32,738 nucleotides of DNA from JBKPHS01 sp046729975 (GCA_046729975.1 JBKPHS010000218.1:1-32738), one strand, 5' to 3'; shown: positions 7,986 to 15,938, counted from the first letter of the stretch. Program-made: numbers and translations. The notes: a model not told the origin generated them from the letters alone.

Positions 7986-8003
7986 CGCGGAATTCGGCTC
8001 TAT

Positions 8004-8096
8004 CGGAGCGGCGAAGGAATCGAACCTTCCAAGCGTGGGGCTGCCACGCCCTGCCGGTTTTGAAGACCGGATGGGCCACCAGACCCATGCCACTCC
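8004..8096 (-). tRNA. selC: Selenocysteine tRNA, anticodon UCA
   Basis: On the minus strand the sequence folds into a complete bacterial tRNA-Sec. It has an 8-bp acceptor stem (8089-8096 with 8005-8012, one G-U) and a 6-bp D stem (8082-8087 with 8072-8077) with a 4-nt loop. The 5-bp anticodon stem (8066-8070 with 8054-8058) has loop CTTCAAA and anticodon TCA at 8061-8063. A long variable arm (8030-8053) and a 5-bp T stem (8025-8029 with 8013-8017) with loop TTCGATT complete it. Discriminator base G is at 8004; CCA is not encoded. The long acceptor and D stems are diagnostic of tRNA-Sec and exclude an ordinary UGA suppressor. The genome should therefore encode SelA, SelB, SelD and at least one selenoprotein elsewhere. 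Confidence 0.95.
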
Positions 8097-8120
8097 ACGA
8101 TCGAGTCTAGATCCGCTGCC

Positions 8121-8150
8121 TTGACATCTCCCTCCCTCGGCGGATACGGA
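8121..8150 (+). promoter_or_regulatory. Sigma-70-type promoter candidate for the repeat protein
   Basis: A perfect TTGACA (8121-8126) is followed after 18 nt by TACGGA (8145-8150). Transcription would begin near 8157, 40 nt before the ATG at 8197. CTTGAC (8120-8125) and GTCAAG (8154-8159) also form inverted arms around the promoter, which may be chance or a regulator site. Confidence 0.5.
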
Positions 8151-8196
8151 TAGGTCAAGTCGGGAGCCGTCGATTCCTACCTCCAGGAGGTAACCA

Positions 8197-8955
8197 ATGA
8201 GGTTCGTCAAGCGTCTCCGGCCTTCGCCGGCGATGGTAGTCGCCATGCTGTCTCTGATCGTCGCCCTCGGCGGCGTCGGCTACGCGGCGTCGCTGCCGCG
8301 AAACAGCGTCGGCAAGAGTCAGCTGAAGAGCAGGGCCGTGACGAGCGCGAAGCTCGCGAACAACGCCGTGACCCGCAGCAAGATCCGCAACGACGCCGTC
8401 AACGGCGACAAGGTCGCAGCGGACTCCCTGACGGGCGCGGACATCCTGGAGTCTTCGCTCGGGACGGTCCCGTCGGCCACGAACGCCACCAACGCCACGA
8501 ACGCTGCGAACGCCACCAACGCCACCCATGCCGCGAACGCGAGCACTCTCGACGGCATCGGCTCTGGCGGTTTCGTGCACGTGAAGACGCGGGTGTTCGA
8601 GGCCGCCAGCATCCTGAGCGTCGCGAACTACGCGGACGACGCGACCCTGTTGCAGGTCTCGGACCTGCCGGGTGGCCAGTATGTGATCTCGGCGAAGCTC
8701 CAGGTGGACAATGACACGGCCGCGACTGACGAACTGGTCGACTGCGACCTCCTCGCCGGGGGCGTCCAGCTCGACACGCAGGACCAGCGTCTCGGCGGGG
8801 CGAACGACCCCGCGGACGAGCTCGGGTACGCGCTCATCGGCACGTTCACGGCCAGCAGCGCGGGCACCGACGACGTGTTGATCCGCTGCGGTCAGGTTGG
8901 CGCAGACAACGACACCGACAACATGCACATCATCGCGACGCTGATCAACAACTGA
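8197..8955 (+). CDS. Secreted pentapeptide-like repeat protein
   Basis: A 252-residue exported protein. A basic N-terminus and hydrophobic stretch (about residues 13-31, ending GGVGYAAS) form a signal peptide or anchor. Residues about 41-85 show a five-residue period with a hydrophobic centre (SQLKS, RAVTS, AKLAN, NAVTR, SKIRN, DAVNG, DKVAA, DSLTG). This resembles a pentapeptide-repeat beta-helix, though without its usual Asp/Asn. Residues 94-114 are seven A-(T/A)-(N/H) triplets encoded by 9-nt repeats. The C-terminal 130 residues look like a beta-sandwich with two Cys (about 182 and 232). This N-terminal layout is common in Thermoleophilia surface proteins of unknown role. The ATG has AGGAGG about 8 nt upstream. 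Confidence 0.8.
   Translation: MRFVKRLRPSPAMVVAMLSLIVALGGVGYAASLPRNSVGKSQLKSRAVTSAKLANNAVTRSKIRNDAVNGDKVAADSLTGADILESSLGTVPSATNATNATNAANATNATHAANASTLDGIGSGGFVHVKTRVFEAASILSVANYADDATLLQVSDLPGGQYVISAKLQVDNDTAATDELVDCDLLAGGVQLDTQDQRLGGANDPADELGYALIGTFTASSAGTDDVLIRCGQVGADNDTDNMHIIATLINN
8476..8538 (+). repeat. Seven 9-nt tandem repeats inside the secreted protein gene
   Basis: Seven consecutive 9-nt units of the form GCC-ACN-AAC (with GCG or CAT variants) encode Ala-(Thr/Ala)-(Asn/His) triplets. They separate the pentapeptide-like region from the C-terminal domain, probably as a flexible or fibrous linker. Unit number may vary between strains by slippage. Confidence 0.8.
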
Positions 8956-8978
8956 GGCGGCCCCGCCCTTCCCGACGG

Positions 8979-9899
8979 CTAGGAGAGCCCATGCTCTAGA
9001 ACGCCCTTGACGCCTGCGTCGAGGGCGTTCAGCCGGTAGAGCGCGAGTGCCTCGGGCGAGCCGAAGCGCCGGCCCGGCACGCCGTCGGCGCCGTGGTGCG
9101 CGAGCACGCAGTGCTCGAGCGCCAGCGCCTGGTCGCGAGGCAGGCCGTCCGCGCGACTGCCGATGAGGTCCCGTCCAATCGCGAGGTGCCCGATCAGGCG
9201 TCCCTCGTCGCTCAAGGCGATCTCTGCCCCGAGCTCGAACTCGCGCGTCTTCCCGATGTCGTGGAGCAGTGCCGCGGTCAGCAGGAGGTCGGAGTTGAGC
9301 CGCGGGTGAAGCGTGCAGAGCTCCTGAGCGAGCGTCGCGACGGCGACCGTGTGCTCGAGCAGGCCGCCGAGGTAGGCGTGGTGGCCTGAGCGAGTGCACG
9401 GGGCACGCCGCAGCTCGCTCCGGAAGGCCGCGTCTCCGATGAATGCGGCGAGCAGGCGCCGGTAGCCGGGATCGTAGACCTCGCGCGAGAGGTGCTCGAC
9501 GAAGCCGTCGAGCTCCTCCATGTCGCGGTAGGCGACAGGCAGGAAGTCGGCCGGATCGGCGGCGCCGCGCTCGGCGCGCCGGATAGAGCGCAGGTCCAGC
9601 TGGAGCTGGTCCCGGAAGCGCTCGGCGCGGCCCGAGACCTCCACCAAGTCGCCCCGCTCGAACCGTCCGGCAAGGAAGTCAGCATCGCGGAAGGCCCGGG
9701 CCTCGACCGCGCCTGTCCGGTCCCGCAGCTCGACCGCCAGGTAGGGCGTGCCCGTCCTGGCCACGAGGCGATCCTTGCGGGTGCAGGCGAAAACGCCCTC
9801 GAGCTCAGCTCCGGCGCGGAGCTCGGCGATCGTGACCCGGGGACGCAGGGCAGCCTCCATGAGGCGCATGTTGCGCTCCCGGTCGGACGCGGAGCCCAC
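8979..9899 (-). CDS. OB-fold plus HD-domain 3'-5' exoribonuclease (YhaM-like)
   Basis: A 306-residue protein with the two-domain layout of YhaM/CBF1 nucleases. An OB-fold (about residues 22-110) contains YLAVELRDRTGAVEARAF and GDLVEVSGRAERF. An HD phosphohydrolase domain follows (about 160-290) with HTVAVATLAQELC, the metal-binding ALLHDIGK (His-Asp about 212-213), IGHLAIG and LEHCVLAHHG. The family degrades RNA and some single-stranded DNA from the 3' end using Mn2+/Mg2+. The start is uncertain. GTG 9899 has GAAGGGG about 10 nt upstream, and ATG 9869 has GGGAG 6 nt upstream. Only about 40 nt separate it from the divergent PAC2-family gene. Confidence 0.85.
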   Translation of the reverse strand: MGSASDRERNMRLMEAALRPRVTIAELRAGAELEGVFACTRKDRLVARTGTPYLAVELRDRTGAVEARAFRDADFLAGRFERGDLVEVSGRAERFRDQLQLDLRSIRRAERGAADPADFLPVAYRDMEELDGFVEHLSREVYDPGYRRLLAAFIGDAAFRSELRRAPCTRSGHHAYLGGLLEHTVAVATLAQELCTLHPRLNSDLLLTAALLHDIGKTREFELGAEIALSDEGRLIGHLAIGRDLIGSRADGLPRDQALALEHCVLAHHGADGVPGRRFGSPEALALYRLNALDAGVKGVLEHGLS

Positions 9900-9938
9900 C
9901 GGGTGTGGCCCCTTCGCCCCTTCGGTACCGTGCGAACA

Positions 9939-10820
9939 GTGGAGAGCGTCAACTGGAGCGATCAGCCGCGTCTGCGGGACCCCGTCCTGGTCTGCGCCTT
10001 CAAGGGCTGGAACGACGCGGGGGAGGCCGCCTCCTCGGGACTCGACTTCCTGGCCGAGAGCTTCGAGGCGACCGAGGTCGCGCGCATCGACCCGGAGGAC
10101 TTCTACGACTTCACCGCGGTGCGCCCCACCGTGCGCCTGAGCGAGGGGCGCTCGCGCGTGATCGAGTGGCCCGAGAACGTCTTCTCCGCCGCCGCGATCC
10201 CCGGCGCCGAGGGCGACCTCGTGATGCTCCGCGGCGTCGAGCCGTCACTGCGCTGGCGCGCCTTCACGCGGCAGATCGTGGATGTTGCCCGCCGCCTCGG
10301 CGTGCGCATGGTCATCACACTCGGAGCGCTGCTCGCGGACGTGCCACACACGCGCCCCGTCTCCATCACCGGCCTGGCGACCGACGACGACCTGATCGAA
10401 CGCCTGGGCTTCGAGCGTGCGACCTACGAGGGCCCGACCGGGATCGTGGGCGTGCTTCATGCGGCCTGCGCCGAGGCGGACCTGGCCTCGGCGAGCCTCT
10501 GGGCGTCGGTTCCGCACTACGTGGCGGCCGCTCCCAACCCGAAGGCCGCGCTCGCCCTGCTCCGGCGCTTCGAGGGGCTTGCGGGCGTCGCTGTCGAGGC
10601 GAGCGCGCTCGAGGACGCGGCCGACGACTACGACCGCCAGGTGACCGCCGCCGTGGCGAGCGACCCGGAGGTCAAGGCCTTCGTCGAGAAGCTCGAGGAG
10701 GCCATGGACGAGGCTGGGGACGAAATGCCGTCGCCGGAGCGGCTCCCGTCGGCCGACGCCATCGCCCGGGAGTTCCAGCGATTTTTGCGGCAGCGAGGCC
10801 CAGATGAAGGGGCGGACTGA
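9939..10820 (+). CDS. PAC2-family (proteasome-assembly-chaperone-like) protein
   Basis: A 293-residue protein of the actinobacterial PAC2 family. It opens with RDPVLVCAFKGWNDAGEAAS, the usual signature, followed by the EDFYDFTAVRP segment (about 50-60) and GVRMVITLGALLADVPHTRP (about 120-140). Next come GPTGIVGVLHAACAEA and SLWASVPHYVAAAPNPKA, and a helical tail rich in Glu ending in the arm that precedes the stop. Archaeal and eukaryotic relatives assist proteasome assembly; the actinobacterial role is not firmly known. No ribosome-binding site precedes GTG 9939 (or the alternative GTG 9930), so the mRNA may be leaderless. Confidence 0.85.
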   Translation: MESVNWSDQPRLRDPVLVCAFKGWNDAGEAASSGLDFLAESFEATEVARIDPEDFYDFTAVRPTVRLSEGRSRVIEWPENVFSAAAIPGAEGDLVMLRGVEPSLRWRAFTRQIVDVARRLGVRMVITLGALLADVPHTRPVSITGLATDDDLIERLGFERATYEGPTGIVGVLHAACAEADLASASLWASVPHYVAAAPNPKAALALLRRFEGLAGVAVEASALEDAADDYDRQVTAAVASDPEVKAFVEKLEEAMDEAGDEMPSPERLPSADAIAREFQRFLRQRGPDEGAD

Positions 10821-10883
10821 GTAGTCGGTCGTCGGTAGTCGGTAGTCGGTCTGATTACCGATTACCGATTACCGACTACTTTT
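10821..10883. terminator. Convergent hairpin built of 7-nt tandem repeats
   Basis: Directly after the PAC2-family stop, four tandem copies of a GTAGTCG-type heptamer (10821-10850) are followed by a 3-nt loop. Three copies of the near-complement ATTACCG ending in ACTAC (10854-10879) come next, then TTTT. The arms pair with a few mismatches into a stem of about 26 bp. The helicase stop codon (10876-10878) lies inside the right arm. Placement between convergent genes fits a terminator that could serve both strands. The repeated structure is unusual and recurs with related units at 19016-19097. Confidence 0.7.
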
Positions 10884-13800
10884 CTGCGGCCGGACAGATG
10901 ATCCGGTAGTCACAGAACGAGCAGAGCTCGCGCGACGGCCGCGGCTCGAACTCCTGGGCCAGGATGCCGTCGGCGATCTCTCCGACGGTCTCCCGCACGC
11001 GCTCGAGCTCCTCGTCGGAGTGCGCGACCGGCACCTTCTCGTTCGCCAGCACGTAGTAGTAGCTCTGGGCCGCGGTATCGACCTGCCACGACTTGCGCGC
11101 AGCCATCTGGTAGAGCGAGAGCTGCATGTCGCGGCCGAGCTCCGACGCCGACTTCGCCTTTCCCGTCTTGTAGTCGATCAACTCGTAGCGGCCGTCCGGC
11201 AGCCGGTCCACGCGGTCGACTCGCCCGCGAAGGAGGTGCGGACCGAGCTTGAACGAGAAGCTGCGCTCGAACCAGACCGGCTCGCCCTCGCGCTCGCGGT
11301 CGAGCTCCCAGTAGCGCCGGAGCGCCGCCACAGCCTTGTCGCGGAACTGGAGGTCGTCGTTCGAGTGTCCGAACCCGGCGCGCCGCCAGGAGGCCTCGAA
11401 CAGGTCCATCAGCGCCTCGAGCGAGCCGCCACCCCCTGCGTGGAAGCGCTCGAGCACCTGGTGGACGACGATCCCGAAGCGCTGATTGATCGTCGGCTCC
11501 TGCGGGATGCGGAAGACGCGCGCGAACTTGTACTTGAGCGGGCAGAGGCGGTAGGTCTCGATGTCGGAGGCCGACAGCATCAGGCCGTCGCCGCGACGCG
11601 GGATGAACGGCTCGAGCGAGGGCTCCGCGCGTCCGGCGAAGGCGCCTACGCGCCGGCGCTCGGAGCGCTCGGTGTCGCGCAGGTAGTCGTCGAGCGCAGA
11701 GGTGAGGAAGTGCTCACGCTGCTCAGGCGTCATGCCCTGCAGCAGCAGATCGTTGACCTCGGGCAGCGCATCGCCCACCGACTCGCCCTCCTTCGAGCGC
11801 TCAATCAGCGCCGCCACCTTGATGAGCTCGAGGTAGCGCGCCACCGCCTGCGCCACGTCGAGGTAGGTGTCGAGGCGCATCTCGCGCAGCCGTCCACCGA
11901 CCCGCGAGACCGTGTCGAGCACCTCGTCCCGCAGCATGCGGAACGTCGAGTGGAGACCCTCGGCGGGTCCGAACAGCTCCTCCTCGAGCAGCTTCTCCTC
12001 CGCCCCGAGCGCCGACCTCGCGTCCTGGTAGAACGGCGATGGCCGGGAGCGCTCGCCGGTCTCCGGCCAGGCGAGGACCAGGCCCTTCCGCGCGCGCGTC
12101 ATGGCGACGTGCAGCAGGCGCCGCATCTCGTCCTCGTGAGCCCGCCTGCCGTCCTCGGGCACCGACTCCTTCAGGAGCTCGTCCGGGATTTCGTCGGCCC
12201 TCCGCCGCCGCGCGCCCGGCATACACCCCGACGTCAGGCCGACGACGAATACGTGGTCGAACTCGAGGCCCTTCGAGGAACGCATCGTCATCACCTGCAC
12301 GGCCGTCGGCAGGTTCGGAGCGAGCGCCTCGTCCTCCCGCAGCCCAGCCTCGGCAACGCCGGCCATGTAGCGGACGAAGTCGCGCGAGCTCGCATCCGGC
12401 TGGCGGCGCGCATAGGCCGCGGCCAGCTCGCCGATCTTCGCGATGTTCACGAGTCGCTCCACCGTGTCGGCCTGAGCCGCGAAGGCCTGCTGTCGGCGCA
12501 GGCCGATGCGCTCGATCAGCCGGTGCACGAAGGCGTCCGGACGCATCTCCTCGAAGGCGCGGGACGCGCTGCGGTAGAGCTTCAGGAACGCGTGCGCGCG
12601 TTCGCGGCCCTCGGGCGAGAGCTGAGGGCCCTCGCAGGCCACGGAGACGCCGGTGACCATGTCCACCTTGCGCCGGCGAGCGAGCTGGGTGAGGCGCGCG
12701 ATGTCCACCGAGCGCAACTCGACCGGTGGGCGGGACAGAGCGCGGACCACCGCGCCCGAGTCGCCGGGGTCGGCAAGGAGCCGCAGCCATGCCAGCACGT
12801 CGCGGACCTCCGCCCGCTGGAAGTAGGCGGCCGCGCCGGTGAGCCGGAACGGGACGGCGCGCTCCTCGAACGCCTGACCGAGCACGTCACCTTCGGCCTT
12901 CACCGAGCGGACAAGCACGCAGATCTCGGACGCCGGCACGCCCTGGCGGGCTATAAGGCGTTCGCACTCCGCCGCGACCGCCTGCGCTTGCGCGCTCTCC
13001 GAGCGGCAGTGCCAGAAGCGCACCTGGCCGCCGCGGCGGCCGCGCACAGGCTTCTCGATCCGATCGTGCTGGCCGGCTGCGACGGCCTGCGCGGCATCGA
13101 GGATGCGCTTGCCCGAGCGGTGGCTTCGCTCGAGCCGCACGACCTTCGCGTCGGCGTACTCGCGCTCGAAGTCGAGGATGTTCTTGCGCGCGGCGCCCCG
13201 GAAGCGGTAGATCGCCTGGTCATCGTCGGCGGCGGCCGCGACGTTCCGGTGCTCCTGGCACAGGAGGCGCAGCAGCGCTCCCTGGGCGAAGTTCGTGTCC
13301 TGGTACTCGTCGACCAGCACCTGCCGGAAGCGCTCCGCCAGCCGTCCGCGCACGTGCGGCTTCTCGTGCAGGAGCCTGAACGAGTGGAGGATCAGGTCAC
13401 CGAAGTCGAGCGCTCCCGATTCCGCCAGGAGCTTGTCGTGGTCCGAGTACACCTGCGCGAACTCGCGCTCGCGCGACGCGTGCGCATGTTCGGCGTCGGA
13501 GCGTGCGCGTTCCGCGAGCCCCTCGGCCCAGGAGCGGTAGTCGCCGCTCGCGACCATGCCGTCCTTGAGCCGGTCGATCCGGGCGATGAAACTCGCGAGC
13601 AGCGGCGCAGGGTTGCCCCGGATCTCGTGGTGGCGCAGCGTGAGGTCGTCGATCCGGTCGAGCAGCAGCGCGAGCCTGTCCGCAGGGGTAACGGGCTCGA
13701 AGAAGGGATCGACGCCTGCCTCGATCGCCTCCTCCTGGAGCAGGCCGGCGCAGAAGGAGTGGAATGTCGAGACCGAGAGCTCCTCCCACGGCGCCTCGAG

Positions 13801-14022
13801 CGCGGCTTCGAGGCGCTCGCGCATCTCCGCGGCCGCGGCTGGTGAGAACGTGAGCGCGAGGATCGAGTCCGGCTGGGTGCCCTGCTCGACCAGCCAGAGA
13901 AAGCGGAGTACGAGGGTCGTGGTCTTTCCGGTGCCGGCCCCCCCGACCACCAGCAGCGGCCCGCCGGAGTGGGTGACGACCTCGCGCTGGGACTCGTCGA
14001 GGTCGGCCGGGGCGGCGAGCAT
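10876..14022 (-). CDS. UvrD/Rep-type helicase fused to RecB-like Fe-S nuclease (AdnB-like)
   Basis: A 1048-residue DNA repair protein. The N-terminal superfamily-1A helicase has Walker A GGAGTGKTTT (about 28-37), ALTFSPAAAAEM (motif Ia), LVDEYQDT (motif II), DDDQAIYRFRGA (motif III), MTMRSSKGLEFDHVFV (motif V) and LLHVAMTRARKGL (motif VI). The C-terminal PD-(D/E)XK nuclease has GIVVHQVLERFH, RVDRVDRLPDGRYELIDYKTGKAK with the Asp-x-Lys, and a likely 4Fe-4S cluster. Its ligands would be one Cys in YRLCPLKYKF (about 825) and three in LCSFCDYRIICP near the end. This is the architecture of AdnA/AdnB and AddB-type break-resection enzymes. ATG 14022 matches the family start; the frame stays open upstream but is antisense to the phosphatase gene. 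No AdnA-like partner is adjacent. Confidence 0.9.
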   Translation of the reverse strand: MLAAPADLDESQREVVTHSGGPLLVVGGAGTGKTTTLVLRFLWLVEQGTQPDSILALTFSPAAAAEMRERLEAALEAPWEELSVSTFHSFCAGLLQEEAIEAGVDPFFEPVTPADRLALLLDRIDDLTLRHHEIRGNPAPLLASFIARIDRLKDGMVASGDYRSWAEGLAERARSDAEHAHASREREFAQVYSDHDKLLAESGALDFGDLILHSFRLLHEKPHVRGRLAERFRQVLVDEYQDTNFAQGALLRLLCQEHRNVAAAADDDQAIYRFRGAARKNILDFEREYADAKVVRLERSHRSGKRILDAAQAVAAGQHDRIEKPVRGRRGGQVRFWHCRSESAQAQAVAAECERLIARQGVPASEICVLVRSVKAEGDVLGQAFEERAVPFRLTGAAAYFQRAEVRDVLAWLRLLADPGDSGAVVRALSRPPVELRSVDIARLTQLARRRKVDMVTGVSVACEGPQLSPEGRERAHAFLKLYRSASRAFEEMRPDAFVHRLIERIGLRRQQAFAAQADTVERLVNIAKIGELAAAYARRQPDASSRDFVRYMAGVAEAGLREDEALAPNLPTAVQVMTMRSSKGLEFDHVFVVGLTSGCMPGARRRRADEIPDELLKESVPEDGRRAHEDEMRRLLHVAMTRARKGLVLAWPETGERSRPSPFYQDARSALGAEEKLLEEELFGPAEGLHSTFRMLRDEVLDTVSRVGGRLREMRLDTYLDVAQAVARYLELIKVAALIERSKEGESVGDALPEVNDLLLQGMTPEQREHFLTSALDDYLRDTERSERRRVGAFAGRAEPSLEPFIPRRGDGLMLSASDIETYRLCPLKYKFARVFRIPQEPTINQRFGIVVHQVLERFHAGGGGSLEALMDLFEASWRRAGFGHSNDDLQFRDKAVAALRRYWELDREREGEPVWFERSFSFKLGPHLLRGRVDRVDRLPDGRYELIDYKTGKAKSASELGRDMQLSLYQMAARKSWQVDTAAQSYYYVLANEKVPVAHSDEELERVRETVGEIADGILAQEFEPRPSRELCSFCDYRIICPAAEK

Positions 14023-14043
14023 CGCGCCTAGGATACGCCGCTC

Positions 14044-14901
14044 ATGCAGGCCCGAGAGGCCGCTCTTCAGGTTGACTGGCTCGCAATCTCGCGGCGCGCG
14101 GCAGGCCGCGTCCGGTCGGCCCTCGAGCGCTATCCGCTCACGTCCGACCGCGCCCGGGAGACCGGTCGCGGCGAGGGTGGAGACATCGCGCTCGCGATCG
14201 ACCGAGCGGCTGAGGACGAGGTGCTCGCCGAGCTGCGCGACACCGGCCTGGGACTCACCGTCGTGTCCGAGGAGCGGGGTCGAGTCGAGCTCGCGGGCGG
14301 AGGGCCGGCGCACGTCGTGGTCGACCCGATCGACGGGTCGCTCAACGCCAAGCGCGGCCTTCCGTTCTACGCGCTCTCGATCGCGGTTGCCGATGGCCCG
14401 GCCATGGCAGACGTGGGCTTCGGCTACGTCTGCGACCTCGCGGGCGGAGAGGAATGGTGGGCGCGCTCGGGCGAGGGCGCCGTTCTCGATGGTGAGCCGC
14501 TGGCGCCGCTCCGCCCAGACGCGCCGCTCGAGGTGCTCGGAGTCGAGACCGCGCGACCCGAGCGGCTGGCTGCCGCCGCGCCCGCCCACGAGCGGACGGG
14601 CGCGAGGCGCGTGCGGACCCTTGGCTCGGTGGCGCTCGCCCTGTGCTTCGTGGCAGCGGCGCGAATGGACGCGATGGCCACATTGCGGCCGGTGCGCTCC
14701 GTCGACGTCGCAGCGGCGCAGCTGCTGGTGCGCGAGGCCGGTGGCGCGGTCGCCTTCCCGGGCGCCAGTGAGGACCCGTCGCTCGGCCTCGAGATGCGGG
14801 CGCCGATCGTCGCCGCGGCGAGCCCGCTGCTCGCCGACCGCGCGGCCGTGCTGGTTGAGACCGGCGCGGTGCGGGCAGTACAGCCTCCGTGGCGAGGCTG
14901 A
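14044..14901 (+). CDS. Inositol monophosphatase family protein
   Basis: A 285-residue Mg2+-dependent, Li+-sensitive-type phosphatase. The metal-binding elements are in order: GDIALAIDRAAED (about 49-60), VVSEERG (Glu-Glu about 80), DPIDGSLN (Asp94 and Asp97) and the distal RSVDVAAAQLLVREAGGAV (about 219-237), where the Asp in VDVAAA replaces the usual WD-x-A-A. Substrates in this family include inositol-1-phosphate, fructose-1,6-bisphosphate, histidinol phosphate and PAP; the sequence does not decide between them. The start lies 21 nt from the divergent helicase start, so the two share a very short promoter region. The 3' end overlaps the topoisomerase gene by 13 nt, indicating cotranscription. 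Confidence 0.88.
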   Translation: MQAREAALQVDWLAISRRAAGRVRSALERYPLTSDRARETGRGEGGDIALAIDRAAEDEVLAELRDTGLGLTVVSEERGRVELAGGGPAHVVVDPIDGSLNAKRGLPFYALSIAVADGPAMADVGFGYVCDLAGGEEWWARSGEGAVLDGEPLAPLRPDAPLEVLGVETARPERLAAAAPAHERTGARRVRTLGSVALALCFVAAARMDAMATLRPVRSVDVAAAQLLVREAGGAVAFPGASEDPSLGLEMRAPIVAAASPLLADRAAVLVETGAVRAVQPPWRG

Positions 14902-15938
14902 GACGAGCCGACTGCTCGGGCCCGGGCATAACCCGCAGGCGCCGTGGGCGCGGGTTCGAGTACCTGGACGAGGACGGCGACCGGATCGACGACCCGGAGG
15001 CGCTCGCGCGCATCCGCGAGCTGGCGATCCCGCCCGCCTGGAAGGACGTTTGGGTCTGTCCTCACCCGATGGGGCACCTACAGGCCACGGGCGTCGACGA
15101 CGCCGGCCGCAAGCAGTACCTCTACCACCCGAGGTGGCGGGAGCGCCGCGATCAGGAGAAGTTCGACGAGATGATCGAGTTCGCCCGCGCGTTGCCGGCG
15201 ATGCGCGCGCGCGTTGATCGCGACCTGGCCGGCGACGGCCTCGGCCGCGACCGCGTGCTGGCGTGCGCGGTGCGCCTCCTCGACATCGGCTTCTTCCGCG
15301 TCGGCGGCGAGGACTACGCCGCGGAGAACGAGAGCTACGGGCTCGCCACGATGAAGAAGGAGCACGTGACCCTCATCAACGGAGCGATCGGCTTCGACTA
15401 CCCCGCCAAGGGCGGTCAGCGGCGCATTCAGTCCGTTGTCGATCCCGACATCCACGACATCCTCGCCGCGCTGAAGCGGCGCCGCGGCGGCAGCGATGAC
15501 CTGCTCGCGTACAAGGACGGCCCCCGCTGGCGCGACGTCAAGTCGGTGGACATCAACGAGTACGTCAAAGAGGCGAGCGGCGGCGACTACTCGGCCAAGG
15601 ATTTCCGGACCTGGAACGCCACCGTGCTGGCGGCGGTTGCGCTCGCGGTCTCGGGCGGCGCGGCGGGCTCGAAGACCTCCCGCAAGCGAGCCGTCACACG
15701 CGCGATCAAGGAGGTGGCCCGCTACCTCGGCAACACACCGGCCGTTTGCCGCACGGCCTACATCGACCCCCGCGTGTTCGACCGCTACCGGTCCGGGCTG
15801 ACAATCGGTGGCGCGTTGCCTGACATAGGGGACGAGACCGAGACGACGGTGATCCAGGGCTCCGTCGAGGAGGCGGTGCTCGACCTGATCGCCGAGGACG
15901 TCTCGAGCCCGGCGATCGAGGAGGTCCCGGAGGTCTAA
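14889..15938 (+). CDS. DNA topoisomerase IB (poxvirus-like)
   Basis: A 349-residue type IB topoisomerase of the small bacterial/poxviral class. After a short basic head comes the N-terminal domain (RGRGFEYLDEDGDRI, IPPAWKDVWVCPHPMGHLQATGVD). The catalytic domain has RLLDIGFFRVGGEDYA (first catalytic Arg region), KKEHVTLI (Lys), DFRTWNATV (second Arg) and AYIDPRVFDRY with the nucleophile Tyr291. It relaxes supercoils by nicking and religating one strand through a 3'-phosphotyrosine. GTG 14889 lies inside the end of the phosphatase gene (13-nt overlap), so translation is probably coupled. An acidic tail (about 325-349) follows the catalytic domain. Confidence 0.93.
   Translation: MARLRRADCSGPGITRRRRGRGFEYLDEDGDRIDDPEALARIRELAIPPAWKDVWVCPHPMGHLQATGVDDAGRKQYLYHPRWRERRDQEKFDEMIEFARALPAMRARVDRDLAGDGLGRDRVLACAVRLLDIGFFRVGGEDYAAENESYGLATMKKEHVTLINGAIGFDYPAKGGQRRIQSVVDPDIHDILAALKRRRGGSDDLLAYKDGPRWRDVKSVDINEYVKEASGGDYSAKDFRTWNATVLAAVALAVSGGAAGSKTSRKRAVTRAIKEVARYLGNTPAVCRTAYIDPRVFDRYRSGLTIGGALPDIGDETETTVIQGSVEEAVLDLIAEDVSSPAIEEVPEV

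Noticed and set aside
1..8096. Selenoprotein gene near tRNA-Sec
   Set aside because: No frame with a conserved domain continues across an in-frame TGA followed by a convincing hairpin. The broken frames near 6000-6550 and 7900 are frameshifts or truncations.
11020..13845. Plus-strand open frame of 941 codons
   Set aside because: It is antisense to the helicase-nuclease gene, whose motifs are intact. The plus-strand product is Arg/Val/Leu-rich without any domain, as expected of shadow frames in GC-rich DNA.
14023..14589. N-terminal extension of the helicase gene upstream of 14022
   Set aside because: The frame is open for 189 more codons but runs antisense to the phosphatase gene and has no helicase-family similarity. 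Family proteins start just before the Walker A motif, as with ATG 14022.
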